DNA of 64,000 bases from assembly GCA_965216905.1 (NCBI GenBank), contig OZ244213.1:558001-622000 (forward strand), read 5' to 3'. This DNA comes from G965216905 sp965216905. GTDB lineage: Bacteria; Actinomycetota; Acidimicrobiia; Spongiisociales; ZC4RG35. Of the stretch, positions 36,984 through 45,060 are shown piece by piece; positions within the stretch are counted from its first letter, which is position 1; each line of letters opens with the position of its first letter. Under the pieces are notes generated by a model that did no database searches, had not been told where the DNA came from, and saw only the letters and a program-made list of their open reading frames with translations. The translations under genes and the position numbers were made by a program.

Positions 36984-38087
36984 GTGAATCTCACCGTCTC
37001 GGGCGTGCCGATCGGCGCCGACGAGCCGGTCACGATCCACTTCGAGGCGGGTCGGATTCTCCGGGTGGTGCGAGGCGGCGATTCAGAGATGCGTTTGGCG
37101 CCGGGCCTGGTCGACATCCACTGCCACGGGGGCGGAGGTCATGAGTTCGGAGACGGCAATGCCGAGTTGGCTGCGTCCTTCCATCACCGTGCGGGAACGA
37201 CCTCGGTTGTGGCGAGTCTCCTCGCGGCCGAGAAGGATGCCCTCATCGAACGGACCAACCGGCTGCGTCGGCATGTGGGCGACCGAACCCTGGCGGGCAT
37301 TCATCTCGAAGGCCCGTTCTTGTCGCCCACATACCGAGGCGCCCAGGATCCGACAGCGCTCTCACCGCCGGACTGGAAGACATTCGAGGCCATCACCGCC
37401 ACTCCGATCAGACCCATGATGATGACGATCGCGCCGGACGTCATCGACCCCGAGCAGGCGGCCAGAGCGCTCGCCGGCAAGGGGATCGTGATGGCGCTCG
37501 GCCACACCGGGGCGAACGCTCGGCAGATGCTGACCGCCCTCGAGATCGCTGCATCATTCGGGATGATCCCGGTCGTCACCCACCTGTACAACGGCATGCC
37601 CCCGATCCACCATCGCAACCCTGGTCCGGCGATGGCCTCTCTCGAAGCCGCGTCAGCGAGCCGAGCGTGGATCGAGTTGATCGCCGATGGCGTGCACGTG
37701 GACGCCGACATGCTGCGATCCACCATCTCGCTGGTCGGACGCGCCGTCGTTCTCGTGAGTGACGCGACCGCGGCAACCGGGCTCGGCGACGGGGAGTTCT
37801 CCCTGGGGAGTGCTTCCACGATCGTGCGCGGCCGGACATCCACGCTGGCCAGCGACGGGTCGATCGCCGGCAGCGTCATACCCCTGTTTCAGGGCGTGCA
37901 GTACGCGATCGAATCGGGCATACCACCGGCCGTTGCCTTCGCGGCGGCCACCGCCCACCCGGCCCGGGCACTCGGCCTGCGCGAGGTTGGAACGCTGGAA
38001 CCGGGCAACCACGGGGACGTGCTCGTGTTGTCACGCGACCACGAACTCGTCGAAGTGTGGCGATCAGGCAGGCGGCTCGACTCGTAG
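36984..38087 (+). CDS. nagA: N-acetylglucosamine-6-phosphate deacetylase
   Basis: 367 residues (amidohydrolase TIM barrel). Seen: the first metal site DIHCHGGGG (about 39-47), LEGPFLSPTYRGAQDP (about 108-123) with the metal Glu, GHTGANARQML, THLYNGMPPIHHRNPG (about 197-212) and VSDATAATG with the catalytic Asp about 259. It removes acetate from GlcNAc-6-phosphate. I prefer GTG 36984, which has GAGGGAGG seven bases upstream, over GTG 36951. Last gene of the operon; the next genes run the other way. Confidence 0.88.
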   Translation: MNLTVSGVPIGADEPVTIHFEAGRILRVVRGGDSEMRLAPGLVDIHCHGGGGHEFGDGNAELAASFHHRAGTTSVVASLLAAEKDALIERTNRLRRHVGDRTLAGIHLEGPFLSPTYRGAQDPTALSPPDWKTFEAITATPIRPMMMTIAPDVIDPEQAARALAGKGIVMALGHTGANARQMLTALEIAASFGMIPVVTHLYNGMPPIHHRNPGPAMASLEAASASRAWIELIADGVHVDADMLRSTISLVGRAVVLVSDATAATGLGDGEFSLGSASTIVRGRTSTLASDGSIAGSVIPLFQGVQYAIESGIPPAVAFAAATAHPARALGLREVGTLEPGNHGDVLVLSRDHELVEVWRSGRRLDS

Positions 38088-38155
38088 CGCGACGGTGACG
38101 ATGACCGGTCTTGGCGTCCGGCTGCTCGCCCAGCTCGGAGACGGTACCGAAGTCG

Positions 38156-39538
38156 TCAGCCACCGCCGGTGAAACGATCGCGTGCCTCTTCCATCGCCTC
38201 CCGCAGCCGACCTTGCTGGCCGGGGTCGCGACTGAACGACACCATCGAACCGAGAACGGCGGCGGCGTATCTCGGTTCGGCAGAGAACTCGAGGAGCTGG
38301 ACGATGGAGTCGGTCTCGTCGAGGAAGGCGTGGGCACGGGCGTGCACGGCGTCGTAGGGGATGTCGAGCCGAGGGTCGACCGCCACCCGGCCGAGCACGT
38401 CGTACGAGGCCGCAACGGTGGAGGGGCTGCTGAGGTGCGCCACGAGTTCGAGAGCCGTACCTCCGGTCTCCGCCCGACCCGCAACTCCTTGCACGAGCAC
38501 GATCTCGGCCACGGGTATCTCGTCGTCGAGGATCGGCATCCGGAAGAAGTCGATGTCGGAGTGAACGTCAGGCGGGAGGAACTCGAAGAGCCACTCCCCG
38601 ATGTTCCACATTGCGGCTCGACCCGAGGCGAGATCGTCGACGGCATCACGAAACCTGTTGTCGGGGGCGTCATCGACGAAACACCGACGGTCGATCGCTT
38701 CGGCCCAATGCTCGAAGACCGCGTCGAGACGCGGATCGAGCCACGATTCTGCCCCTTGGAGGAGACGCTGGTGGAACTCGGCACCGTTGAGACGAAGGTT
38801 GAGGATGGTGAACCAGCGGGCCGTGGGCGGCGACCATGCCCCGGCGGAGGTGAACGCGCGGCCCCCTTCCTCGACGAAGCGGTCGCAGATGGTCAGCAGC
38901 TCGTCCCACGTCTTCGGAGGTGTGACGTCCAGACGGTCGAAGAGGTCGGTCCGGTAGAAGATCGGATTCCACTGGAACGTCGTCGGTGCCCACATCGGAT
39001 GTCCGCCGACCGTGGCCAGGTCGACGACGGGATCGGGAAGGGCCTCGCCCCATCCGCGCTCGCCCCACAGTTCGTCGAGTGGAGCGAGCACGCCCGTCTC
39101 GGCGCACGACGTGAGCACCCCGCCGACGATCGAGGCGAGCACGTCAGCGGGCTGTTCACCGGCCACACGATCGGTGAGGCCGAACGGGATCGGCGACGAG
39201 TAGAAGTCGCTGCTGGCGACCCCGAGTTCGAGGCCCTGAGCCGCGGCCCAATCGTGCGCGGTCGTGCGGAGCCAATCGCCGTGGTCGGGCCCACCCGAGT
39301 AGGGAGCGAACCGAAGGTCGACCCCGTCGGGCCACAGCACACCGGAATCGCCTTCCTCCGAGGGACAGCCGGCCGACCAGTCGACCGGCGCGAGGCTGGC
39401 GGTCGTGGCCGCCGAGACGATTGTGGTCGTCGGCCCGGCGACGGCGGATGTCGGTGCGGCGCCCGGCGCCGGCGGGGACGAGCAGGCGACCATGATGAGC
39501 GCCGGCAACAGCCACCGAGTCGTCGAAGTCATGCGCAT
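38156..39538 (-). CDS. second ABC-type solute-binding lipoprotein
   Basis: 460 residues. A lipoprotein signal ends at MVAC (Cys about 19), followed by an Ala/Thr/Pro-rich linker and a family 1 solute-binding domain (for example TFQWNPIFYRTDLFDRL and TPPKTWDELL about 175-205). It is related in style to the binding protein at 30792 but not next to any permease, and it is divergent from a MarR-type gene. It could supply the same permease pair with a second specificity or act as a sensor. Convergent with nagA; 68 bases separate the stops. Confidence 0.8.
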   Translation of the reverse strand: MRMTSTTRWLLPALIMVACSSPPAPGAAPTSAVAGPTTTIVSAATTASLAPVDWSAGCPSEEGDSGVLWPDGVDLRFAPYSGGPDHGDWLRTTAHDWAAAQGLELGVASSDFYSSPIPFGLTDRVAGEQPADVLASIVGGVLTSCAETGVLAPLDELWGERGWGEALPDPVVDLATVGGHPMWAPTTFQWNPIFYRTDLFDRLDVTPPKTWDELLTICDRFVEEGGRAFTSAGAWSPPTARWFTILNLRLNGAEFHQRLLQGAESWLDPRLDAVFEHWAEAIDRRCFVDDAPDNRFRDAVDDLASGRAAMWNIGEWLFEFLPPDVHSDIDFFRMPILDDEIPVAEIVLVQGVAGRAETGGTALELVAHLSSPSTVAASYDVLGRVAVDPRLDIPYDAVHARAHAFLDETDSIVQLLEFSAEPRYAAAVLGSMVSFSRDPGQQGRLREAMEEARDRFTGGG

Positions 39539-39549
39539 GAAGATAAACT

Positions 39550-39565
39550 ACTACGAGTACGAAGT
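39550..39565. promoter_or_regulatory. candidate MarR operator
   Basis: Imperfect dyad ACTACG-AGTA-CGAAGT (5 of 6 bases paired per arm), placed in the 54-base divergent region between the binding-lipoprotein gene (-) and the MarR gene (+). Location and size fit a MarR-type site controlling both. Confidence 0.4.
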
Positions 39566-39592
39566 AACTGTCGATGGGGAGGCCGGACGCCG

Positions 39593-40138
39593 ATGACGGT
39601 TCTGTTCGATGTATTCGTGCTGGGGCGGAGTGTCGCCCGGGTCATCGACGACGCCCTGGCCGGAACTGGTCTCAACGGATTCGACTACGCCATGACTTCG
39701 ATGCTCGCCGGGCATCGGACCATGACACCTTCGGACATCGGAGCGGTCACCGGCATGCCGGCGACCACCGTGTCCGGCGTGCTGCGTCGACTGGAGACCA
39801 AGGGCCTGCTCGAACGCCGACCCCACCCGGTCGACGGGCGAGCGACCCTGATCGCCCTGACGCCCCGAGGATCAATGGCGACCGAGGAGGCCCGAGAGGG
39901 GTTCGCCCGAGCCGTCGACCAGATCGAGTCGCGACTGGAGGACCTGGCCGGCGTCCGGCACAGCCTCCAGCAGCTCGACGACGCCATCCGCTCGGTCGCC
40001 GGCACCGCCCTCCGCCCATACCGCGTGGACCCGGCCATGCCACCTGACGTGACAGAGCTCTCCGAGGAACAGCGGCGGGAGGTGGCGGCGTTCATCGCCT
40101 GGATCCGCCACCGCGACGGGGCCGAGCTCCAGTCGTAG
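39593..40138 (+). CDS. MarR-family transcriptional regulator
   Basis: 181 residues. The MarR winged helix covers about 30-105 with MTPSDIGAVTGMPATTVSGV and the wing LETKGLLERRPHPVDGRATL, which keeps the DGR of the MarR wing; a helical C-terminus (about 105-160) should dimerise. The open frame runs far upstream only as shadow of the binding-protein gene. GGGGAGG is 11 bases before the ATG. Its likely targets are itself and the divergent binding-protein gene. Confidence 0.85.
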   Translation: MTVLFDVFVLGRSVARVIDDALAGTGLNGFDYAMTSMLAGHRTMTPSDIGAVTGMPATTVSGVLRRLETKGLLERRPHPVDGRATLIALTPRGSMATEEAREGFARAVDQIESRLEDLAGVRHSLQQLDDAIRSVAGTALRPYRVDPAMPPDVTELSEEQRREVAAFIAWIRHRDGAELQS

Positions 40139-40146
40139 GTGTGGCC

Positions 40147-40181
40147 ACCGGGGAGGTGATCCGTGTCACCACCGTCCCGGT
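40147..40181. terminator. hairpin between convergent marR-like and SRPBCC genes
   Basis: Interrupted stem: ACCGGG and CCCGGT outer arms, GGTGA and TCACC inner arms, loop TCCGTG. It lies in the 62-base gap between two convergent genes and could end both transcripts. No T-run. Confidence 0.4.
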
Positions 40182-40200
40182 ACTCGCCGCGAACGCGGGA

Positions 40201-40635
40201 TCAGGGCCGCAACGAGCCCTCCGCCTCGGCCACCGTCTTGAATCCTTCGTTCTCCTGGGCGATGGAAGACAGGATGGGTCTGCGGAGAAGGCCACCCAGC
40301 AGCCATGTGGGACCGCCTTCGATCTCGACGGCGAGGATGTTGATGGTCCGATCGTTCGATCCGCGGAGGCGGTGGATGCCGGTCATGGTCATCCCGAGCC
40401 ACTTCGTCGACCATGCGAAGGTCTCCCGGTCGTCGAGCTGGGTAACGGTCCAAACCTTGGCCGCCTGACCGGGTTGTTTGACGCGAGCCTTGGAACCGAC
40501 CTTCAGTGGCCCCGTGTCGAGACGCTCGACCGACTCCATGGTGGAGGTCAAGTTTGGCCACGACTCGACATCGAGTGTGAGCTCCCACACCGTGTCGACG
40601 CCGGCCTCGATCTCGAGCCTGTGTTCGATCCTCAT
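40201..40635 (-). CDS. SRPBCC (START-like) ligand-binding protein
   Basis: 144 residues, polyketide-cyclase/START-type fold. Starts with EHRLEIEAGVDTVWELTLDVESWP, the standard first strand and helix of the family, and continues with WTVTQLDDRETFAWSTK. Such proteins bind hydrophobic ligands; some are aromatases. ATG 40635 has AAGGAG. The divergent TetR gene shares its promoter region, with two operator dyads close to this start, so its product or ligand is probably what the TetR protein senses. Confidence 0.8.
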   Translation of the reverse strand: MRIEHRLEIEAGVDTVWELTLDVESWPNLTSTMESVERLDTGPLKVGSKARVKQPGQAAKVWTVTQLDDRETFAWSTKWLGMTMTGIHRLRGSNDRTINILAVEIEGGPTWLLGGLLRRPILSSIAQENEGFKTVAEAEGSLRP

Positions 40636-40645
40636 GAAGTCTCCT

Positions 40646-40679
40646 TGTACCAGACGGTACACAATGTACCACATGGTAC
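40646..40679. promoter_or_regulatory. tandem TetR operators
   Basis: Two inverted repeats, TGTACC-AGAC-GGTACA (40646-40661) and GTACC-ACAT-GGTAC (40666-40679), 19 bases centre to centre, between the SRPBCC gene (-) and the TetR gene (+). TAGTCT at 40691-40696 ends six bases before the TetR GTG, so that mRNA looks leaderless and the second operator would cover its -35 region. This is classical TetR-type autoregulation. Confidence 0.75.
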
Positions 40680-40702
40680 GTTTCGATGCCTAGTCTGGTG
40701 AA

Positions 40703-41245
40703 GTGCCCGATCCACGAACCGCGCTACTGGACCGACTGATCGGCGAAACGGCCAGCAACGGGCTGGCGGACCGCAGCCTGCGCGACATCGCCGAGGCGGT
40801 CGGAACCAGCCACCGCATGGTCCTCTATCACTTCGGCTCCAGGGCCGGCCTGGTTGCGGCGATCGTCGAGCGCATCGAGTCAGATCAGCGTCAGGCGCTC
40901 GTCGAGATGGCCGGCCACGCCGAAGACGCCCCCGACTTGATCCGAATGCTGTGGCAGCAGGTGTCCTCCCGCGAGCTGCGTCCCTTTGTCCGGCTCTTCT
41001 TCGAGTGTGTGGCCCTCACCGGAGGCAGAGGCCTCACCGAGCCGTGGCTGGACCTCGGATCGGAGGTGGCCACATCGATCGGAGTCGACACCGACGAGGA
41101 CCTGCTCCGCCTGGGGGTTGCGGTGTCTCGTGGGCTTCTGGTCGACGTCCTCGCCAAACAGGACGCGACCGATGCGACCCGCTCTCTGGAACGCTTCATC
41201 GAGATGTGGGCGGAGACGGTCGGCCACCGACCGCCCTCGGCGTAG
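40703..41245 (+). CDS. TetR-family transcriptional regulator
   Basis: 180 residues. The N-terminal helix-turn-helix is at about 10-55 (GLADRSLRDIAEAVGTSHRMVLYHFGSRAGL, shown here as its key segments LRDIAEAVG and LYHFGSRAGL). The rest is helical and carries the ligand pocket. GTG start with a leaderless-type -10. Two perfect operator dyads upstream; its divergent SRPBCC neighbour is the obvious target. Confidence 0.88.
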   Translation: MPDPRTALLDRLIGETASNGLADRSLRDIAEAVGTSHRMVLYHFGSRAGLVAAIVERIESDQRQALVEMAGHAEDAPDLIRMLWQQVSSRELRPFVRLFFECVALTGGRGLTEPWLDLGSEVATSIGVDTDEDLLRLGVAVSRGLLVDVLAKQDATDATRSLERFIEMWAETVGHRPPSA

Positions 41246-41299
41246 AGTTGCCTGGGACAGGGTCGCCATCCGAGCCGACGCTCCCCCGATCACCTTTCG

Positions 41300-41626
41300 T
41301 CACGACAGCTGGTGTTTGGCGCGGGCGAGCGCGATGCGCCACCGGTAGCAGAGATAGACGATGGCCACCAAAGAGCTAGCGGCGACGACCAGCCCCACAT
41401 TGATGGCCGGTTTCCACGTTGCGCCACCTGCATCGACGATCCACGCGCCCGACGGCATGGCCGAGACTCCAAACCCTCCGCCTTCACCGCGGCCCTCTTC
41501 GGCACCTCCTCCGCCACCGCCCCTCACCCGCGCGGCTGGCACGACAAGCGTTCCGTTCGACTCCACCGGATCGCCATACACGAGCCGGGCGCTGAACTTC
41601 TCCTGGATCGTCTGCACAACACTCAT
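41300..41626 (-). CDS. GerW (YtfJ)-family protein with C-terminal helix
   Basis: 108 residues. The sequence LVYGDPVESNGTLVVPAARV, a glycine run (RGGGGGG) and GGGFGVSAMPSGAW is the GerW/YtfJ pattern, named after Bacillus sporulation and germination proteins but widespread in non-sporulating actinobacteria. One membrane helix (about 75-95) and a basic tail end the protein. GGAGG lies just upstream of the ATG. Downstream in direction of transcription from the 74-residue gene; role outside spores unknown. Confidence 0.75.
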   Translation of the reverse strand: MSVVQTIQEKFSARLVYGDPVESNGTLVVPAARVRGGGGGGAEEGRGEGGGFGVSAMPSGAWIVDAGGATWKPAINVGLVVAASSLVAIVYLCYRWRIALARAKHQLS

Positions 41627-41767
41627 CTCACACCTCCAGTTGCCACGAGCTGCTCATCCGTCGGTTGGGCAGGACCAACGTGTCGAGCCCGGAATGACCT
41701 ACAGCCGAGGACCGCCAGAGCACTGCACCCGCGTAGCGCCGTTCCACCGTCGGTTGGTTCAGCATCC

Positions 41768-41992
41768 TCATTTGCCGTCCCCCCCGGAGGGATAGGTTTC
41801 GAAACGCACCACCTCGACACCCAACTTGCCGAGACGTTCCAGAAGACCGTGCAGCTGTGCCTGGTCGACAAGCTCGCCCGAGAGTGCGGTATTGGGCTTG
41901 GCTTCCTCTTGCTCCAGCCCGGAGTCGATGGCCTTGGCAAAGCCATCCTTCAGTCTTCCGGCCACCCAGATCCGAAACATCCGCTGCCCCAT
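41768..41992 (-). CDS. small conserved protein of unknown function
   Basis: 74 residues, with ATG 41992 chosen because GGAAAGG lies eight bases upstream; an upstream GTG adding about 34 residues is possible. The core GELVDQAQLHGLLERLGKLGVEVVRFE resembles short conserved proteins (two strands and a DQAxLHGLL helix) often seen in actinobacteria and Chloroflexi without assigned function. The composite promoter motif at 42195-42236 points at it, 202 bases upstream, and may first transcribe a short leader. Confidence 0.55.
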   Translation of the reverse strand: MGQRMFRIWVAGRLKDGFAKAIDSGLEQEEAKPNTALSGELVDQAQLHGLLERLGKLGVEVVRFETYPSGGDGK

Positions 41993-42194
41993 CAGGTCGT
42001 CCTTTCCATCATCCCGTTCGTTGACCAGCACGACCTTCCCCCCCCGTCCTCCACTCTCCGACACCTCAAGGCCTCGGGTGGCTTCGAGCGCCGACCGGCG
42101 GCACGTCGAAACGCTCACGAGAGCCGCCTCGGCCGGCGAACCATCCTGGGGATTCCGATGCTGCGGTCCATGGCAGTGATGCTGCGTCCACGAG

Positions 42195-42236
42195 GGGTGG
42201 TGTGGCATCCCCCTCCGGAGAGAACCCCCCGGGGGG
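42195..42236 (-). promoter_or_regulatory. composite promoter motif, copy A
   Basis: Read on the minus strand: CCCCCCGGGGGGTT, 9-base spacer, GGGGG-ATGCCAC-ACCACCC. It is followed by ACGCAGCATC, the same 10-mer as after copy D, and seven bases after CAGCAT there is an ATG (42171) opening an 18-codon frame. Orientation is toward the 74-residue gene. Confidence 0.6.
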
Positions 42237-42296
42237 ATTGCTCTCGGTCTGGGACCGACCGAGATTGGTACACGTGACCGTCGGGCGGGTGGGGCC

Positions 42297-44588
42297 TCAG
42301 AGCACGTCGAGGAGGTCTCCGGTCTCGATGGCGGCAGCTCTCGAACTGACACCCAGCTTGCGGTAGATCGCCTTGGTGTGACCCTTCACGGTGTTGTACG
42401 AGACGAACATCTCTCGGGCGATCTCGGCTTGGGAAAGCTCACTGTGCAGCCAGCGCAGCACATCTCGCTCGCGGTCGGTGAGCGGTTCGACTCGAACGGT
42501 CCCCGGAGTCTGCTGCGAAGGCCGACGAAACGACAGCCTTCGTTCGGCAACCGCCACCAGATCCCCGATGCGCCCCCGACTCCGGCCGTCTTGGATGAGC
42601 TGCCGAGCCTCTCGCACGAGGGTTCGCTTCTCGCCATAGCTGTCGAGGGCTTCTGCGAGGAGCAAACAGCCATAGGCGATGAAGATCGGCTCAACCCAGG
42701 CCCTGGCCTGTGCGAGACCTTCCCTGATCTCCGCCAAACCTCGGTCCGGCTGGTCCTGCGCGATGAGCGCCTGGCCGAGGGCGTAGTGGGCTGGCATCCG
42801 GAATGGGTAGGGGTAGTCCTCGAAGGGTTGAGGCAGAGCGAGCGCCTCCACGGCGGTGGTCTCGGCCGCATGCCAGTCGCCGATCTCCGCATAGGCCGCG
42901 GCGAGCAGGGCTGTGGCTCCGGTGTCGGCCATCGAGGCAGTCTCCTGGGCAACGACCGCTTCCCGTAGTTGCGGGATGGCCGCCAAAGGCCCGGCGGTCC
43001 AAAACGTCGCTGTCCCCGCGTCGCCGATCGCCATGGCGAAGTGGAACGAGAGCGCCGGACGCTCCTCGGCGGCAATCTCCTCGAACAAGATCCGGGCCAG
43101 GTCGATGTCGCCGGCAACCAGTTCACCGAAGGCTGTGAAGAGCCTCACCGCTGCCTCCGCCGCTCCCCTGGTCTCGGCGTCGATGCCGGTCAGCGCCTTC
43201 TCGGCCACCGGCAGCCAGCGGAGACCGCCCAGGAAATTGCCCATGCTGAAAGCCGATCTGACCTCGGCAATCGCCACCATCGGATGATCCTCTTTGACCG
43301 AGTCGCAGAGCTGATCGAGCCAGCGAAACACCGAAGACCAGTTGACCTCGGCGACGTCGGCCAGATAGCGATCCATGATCCCACCAGCTCGATCTTGTTC
43401 GCCGGCGGCGATGGCATGGGAGATGGCGCCTTCGAGGTGATTCTCACTGTCGAACCAGCGGCTGGCTCGGGAGTGCAACTCGGACACGGTCTCGGGAGCC
43501 GTCCGCTGCAGCTCGTGACGCAGCCATTCGCCGAAGAGGTGGTGGTAGCGGTACCACCTCCGCTGGTGGTCGAGTGACACCAGAAAGAGGTTGTCGTGCT
43601 CCAACTCATCGAGAAGCAGGGCAGATCCGTCTGTGTCGGCGACCGCGTCGCACAGCGGACCGCTGAGGCGATCGAGTATCGAGGTGTGAGTCAGGAACCT
43701 GGCTCGGTCGTCCGGCAAGCGATCCAGAACCTCGCCCGTGAGGTAGTCGGCGAGGTTGCGGTCATCACCGGCGAACGTCTCCACGAAGGCGTGGTGGTCC
43801 GCTTCATCCTTGAGAGCGAGCCCGGCCAGCTGCAAACCGGCGGGCCATCCCTCGGTGCGTCGGCACAGAAGCTCCACGTCTCTCACATCCAATGCCAGTC
43901 CGAAACGATTGAGGAGCATCTGTGCTGTCTCCTCCTCGTCGAGACGGAGCTGGGCGGCTCTCAGCTCGGTCATCTGCCCGGAAGCGCGCAGCCGACTCAG
44001 CGGGAACGGTGGGTCGACTCTCGTCGAGATCACGACGCGGACCGCGGGTGGCAGGTGATCGAGCAGGAAGAGGACGGAGTCGTGAACCGGCTTGCCCGAG
44101 AGCACGTAGTAGTCGTCCAACACAAAAACAACCGGCTCCGCGATGGCATGGAGCTCGTTGACCAGCTGTGGCACAACCCGGCGCATGGGGTCGACGCCGG
44201 GTGTCCGTAGCCGTTCTGCGAATTCATCCAGGTGTTCCGTGCCCAGATCCGCATCTCTCAGTGCAGCGACCACATACGCCCAGAAGGTGGTGACATCGTC
44301 ATCACCGGACTCCAGCTGGACAAAGGCGAAACGCCGACGGGGCTCGAGGTCGCGCCATGCTGCCAGAAGCGACGTCTTGCCCCACCCCGCAGGTGCACAG
44401 ATGAGACACAGCTTGGTGTCCTCGTGGGCCAGGCGGTCGACGAGCCCTTTCCTGGGCAACAGCCAAGAAGCGGCAATAGGCGGGTCGATCTTGGTCGCTA
44501 CGAGACACGGGGGTGGGTCGGGACCGGCGACCTGAATCGACTCTGGCAAGAGACCCGAGACGTTGCGGGGCGCTGCGACAGTTCCCAT
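42297..44588 (-). CDS. MalT-like STAND ATPase with LuxR DNA-binding domain
   Basis: 763 residues. The N-terminal STAND/NB-ARC ATPase has a P-loop CAPAGWGKTSLLAAW (about 60-74) and Walker B-like VFVLDDYYVLSG (about 157-168), then WHD and TPR-like helical repeats (about 390-680). The C-terminal LuxR helix-turn-helix (about 700-760) reads LTDRERDVLRWL and YNTVKGHTKAIYRKLGV. MalT-family activators oligomerise with ATP and an inducer and bind composite, directionally repeated sites. Copies A and B of the composite motif flank this gene, so it is the best candidate for the regulator of the surrounding regulon. A 51-bp piece of it is duplicated at 58179. Confidence 0.88.
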   Translation of the reverse strand: MGTVAAPRNVSGLLPESIQVAGPDPPPCLVATKIDPPIAASWLLPRKGLVDRLAHEDTKLCLICAPAGWGKTSLLAAWRDLEPRRRFAFVQLESGDDDVTTFWAYVVAALRDADLGTEHLDEFAERLRTPGVDPMRRVVPQLVNELHAIAEPVVFVLDDYYVLSGKPVHDSVLFLLDHLPPAVRVVISTRVDPPFPLSRLRASGQMTELRAAQLRLDEEETAQMLLNRFGLALDVRDVELLCRRTEGWPAGLQLAGLALKDEADHHAFVETFAGDDRNLADYLTGEVLDRLPDDRARFLTHTSILDRLSGPLCDAVADTDGSALLLDELEHDNLFLVSLDHQRRWYRYHHLFGEWLRHELQRTAPETVSELHSRASRWFDSENHLEGAISHAIAAGEQDRAGGIMDRYLADVAEVNWSSVFRWLDQLCDSVKEDHPMVAIAEVRSAFSMGNFLGGLRWLPVAEKALTGIDAETRGAAEAAVRLFTAFGELVAGDIDLARILFEEIAAEERPALSFHFAMAIGDAGTATFWTAGPLAAIPQLREAVVAQETASMADTGATALLAAAYAEIGDWHAAETTAVEALALPQPFEDYPYPFRMPAHYALGQALIAQDQPDRGLAEIREGLAQARAWVEPIFIAYGCLLLAEALDSYGEKRTLVREARQLIQDGRSRGRIGDLVAVAERRLSFRRPSQQTPGTVRVEPLTDRERDVLRWLHSELSQAEIAREMFVSYNTVKGHTKAIYRKLGVSSRAAAIETGDLLDVL
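43077..43127. repeat. 51-bp exact repeat, source copy
   Basis: Internal segment of the MalT-like gene, encoding GELVAGDIDLARILFEE on the minus strand. Identical, base for base and in the same orientation, to 58179-58229, 15.1 kb away; homology stops abruptly on both sides. Confidence 0.9.
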
Positions 44589-45060
44589 ATCGAATGGCTC
44601 CGTGGATTCGCTTCCATGCTTTTCGAATCCGATGCTGCAACGCCAGGGTCCGATGTCACGTTCTCAGCTGCCGGCGTTTGCCCGCCGAGCCGTGGCCAGG
44701 TGAGTGGGCGTACCCGACAATTCTGCGAGCTCCCGGCCGTCGCCAAGGCTGAGTCGGTTGCGGCTCCAAGATGTTGGTCCGCAGCTCGATGTTCTGAGGC
44801 CCAGAGAGATTCAACGTCACCCAATTCGTAGACCACCCGGGTGGTTCCCGGGGCGGGGGATGCCCAACCCCCCGAGGAGTCCCGAAGGTGGGGTCGCCTG
44901 CCAAGGACCCGGGTCTACGACAGGAGTAGCGGCGAGCGAGGGGACCGATCCGATCGGTCGTGCCATCCGGGCATCCTTCGGGGACCGCCGGTTCGAGGCA
45001 CGCTTCGAGAGAGGGCGGTCGCCAGCCGAGTCGAGTCAGACCACTGCTGGAGGTGGATCG
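44589..45060. other. intergenic region before the DUF6326 gene
   Basis: 472 bases with no convincing gene between the MalT-like gene (-) and the DUF6326 gene (+). It contains composite motif copy B at 44833-44873, 187 bases before the downstream ATG, a CCGATCCGATCGG dyad near 44945, and a GGAGGTGG ribosome-binding site at its right end. Frames open on either strand look like shadow. Confidence 0.5.
44833..44873 (+). promoter_or_regulatory. composite promoter motif, copy B
   Basis: CCACCCGGGTGGTT (the core of the perfect 14-bp palindrome ACCACCCGGGTGGT at 44832-44845), 8-base spacer, GGGGG-ATGCCCA-ACCCCCC. Same layout and spacing as copies C, D and E. Points toward the DUF6326 gene. Confidence 0.65.

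Noticed and set aside
38111..39590. Long plus-strand frame upstream of the MarR domain
   Set aside because: It is the complement of the binding-lipoprotein gene; the MarR domain begins at ATG 39593 with its own ribosome-binding site.
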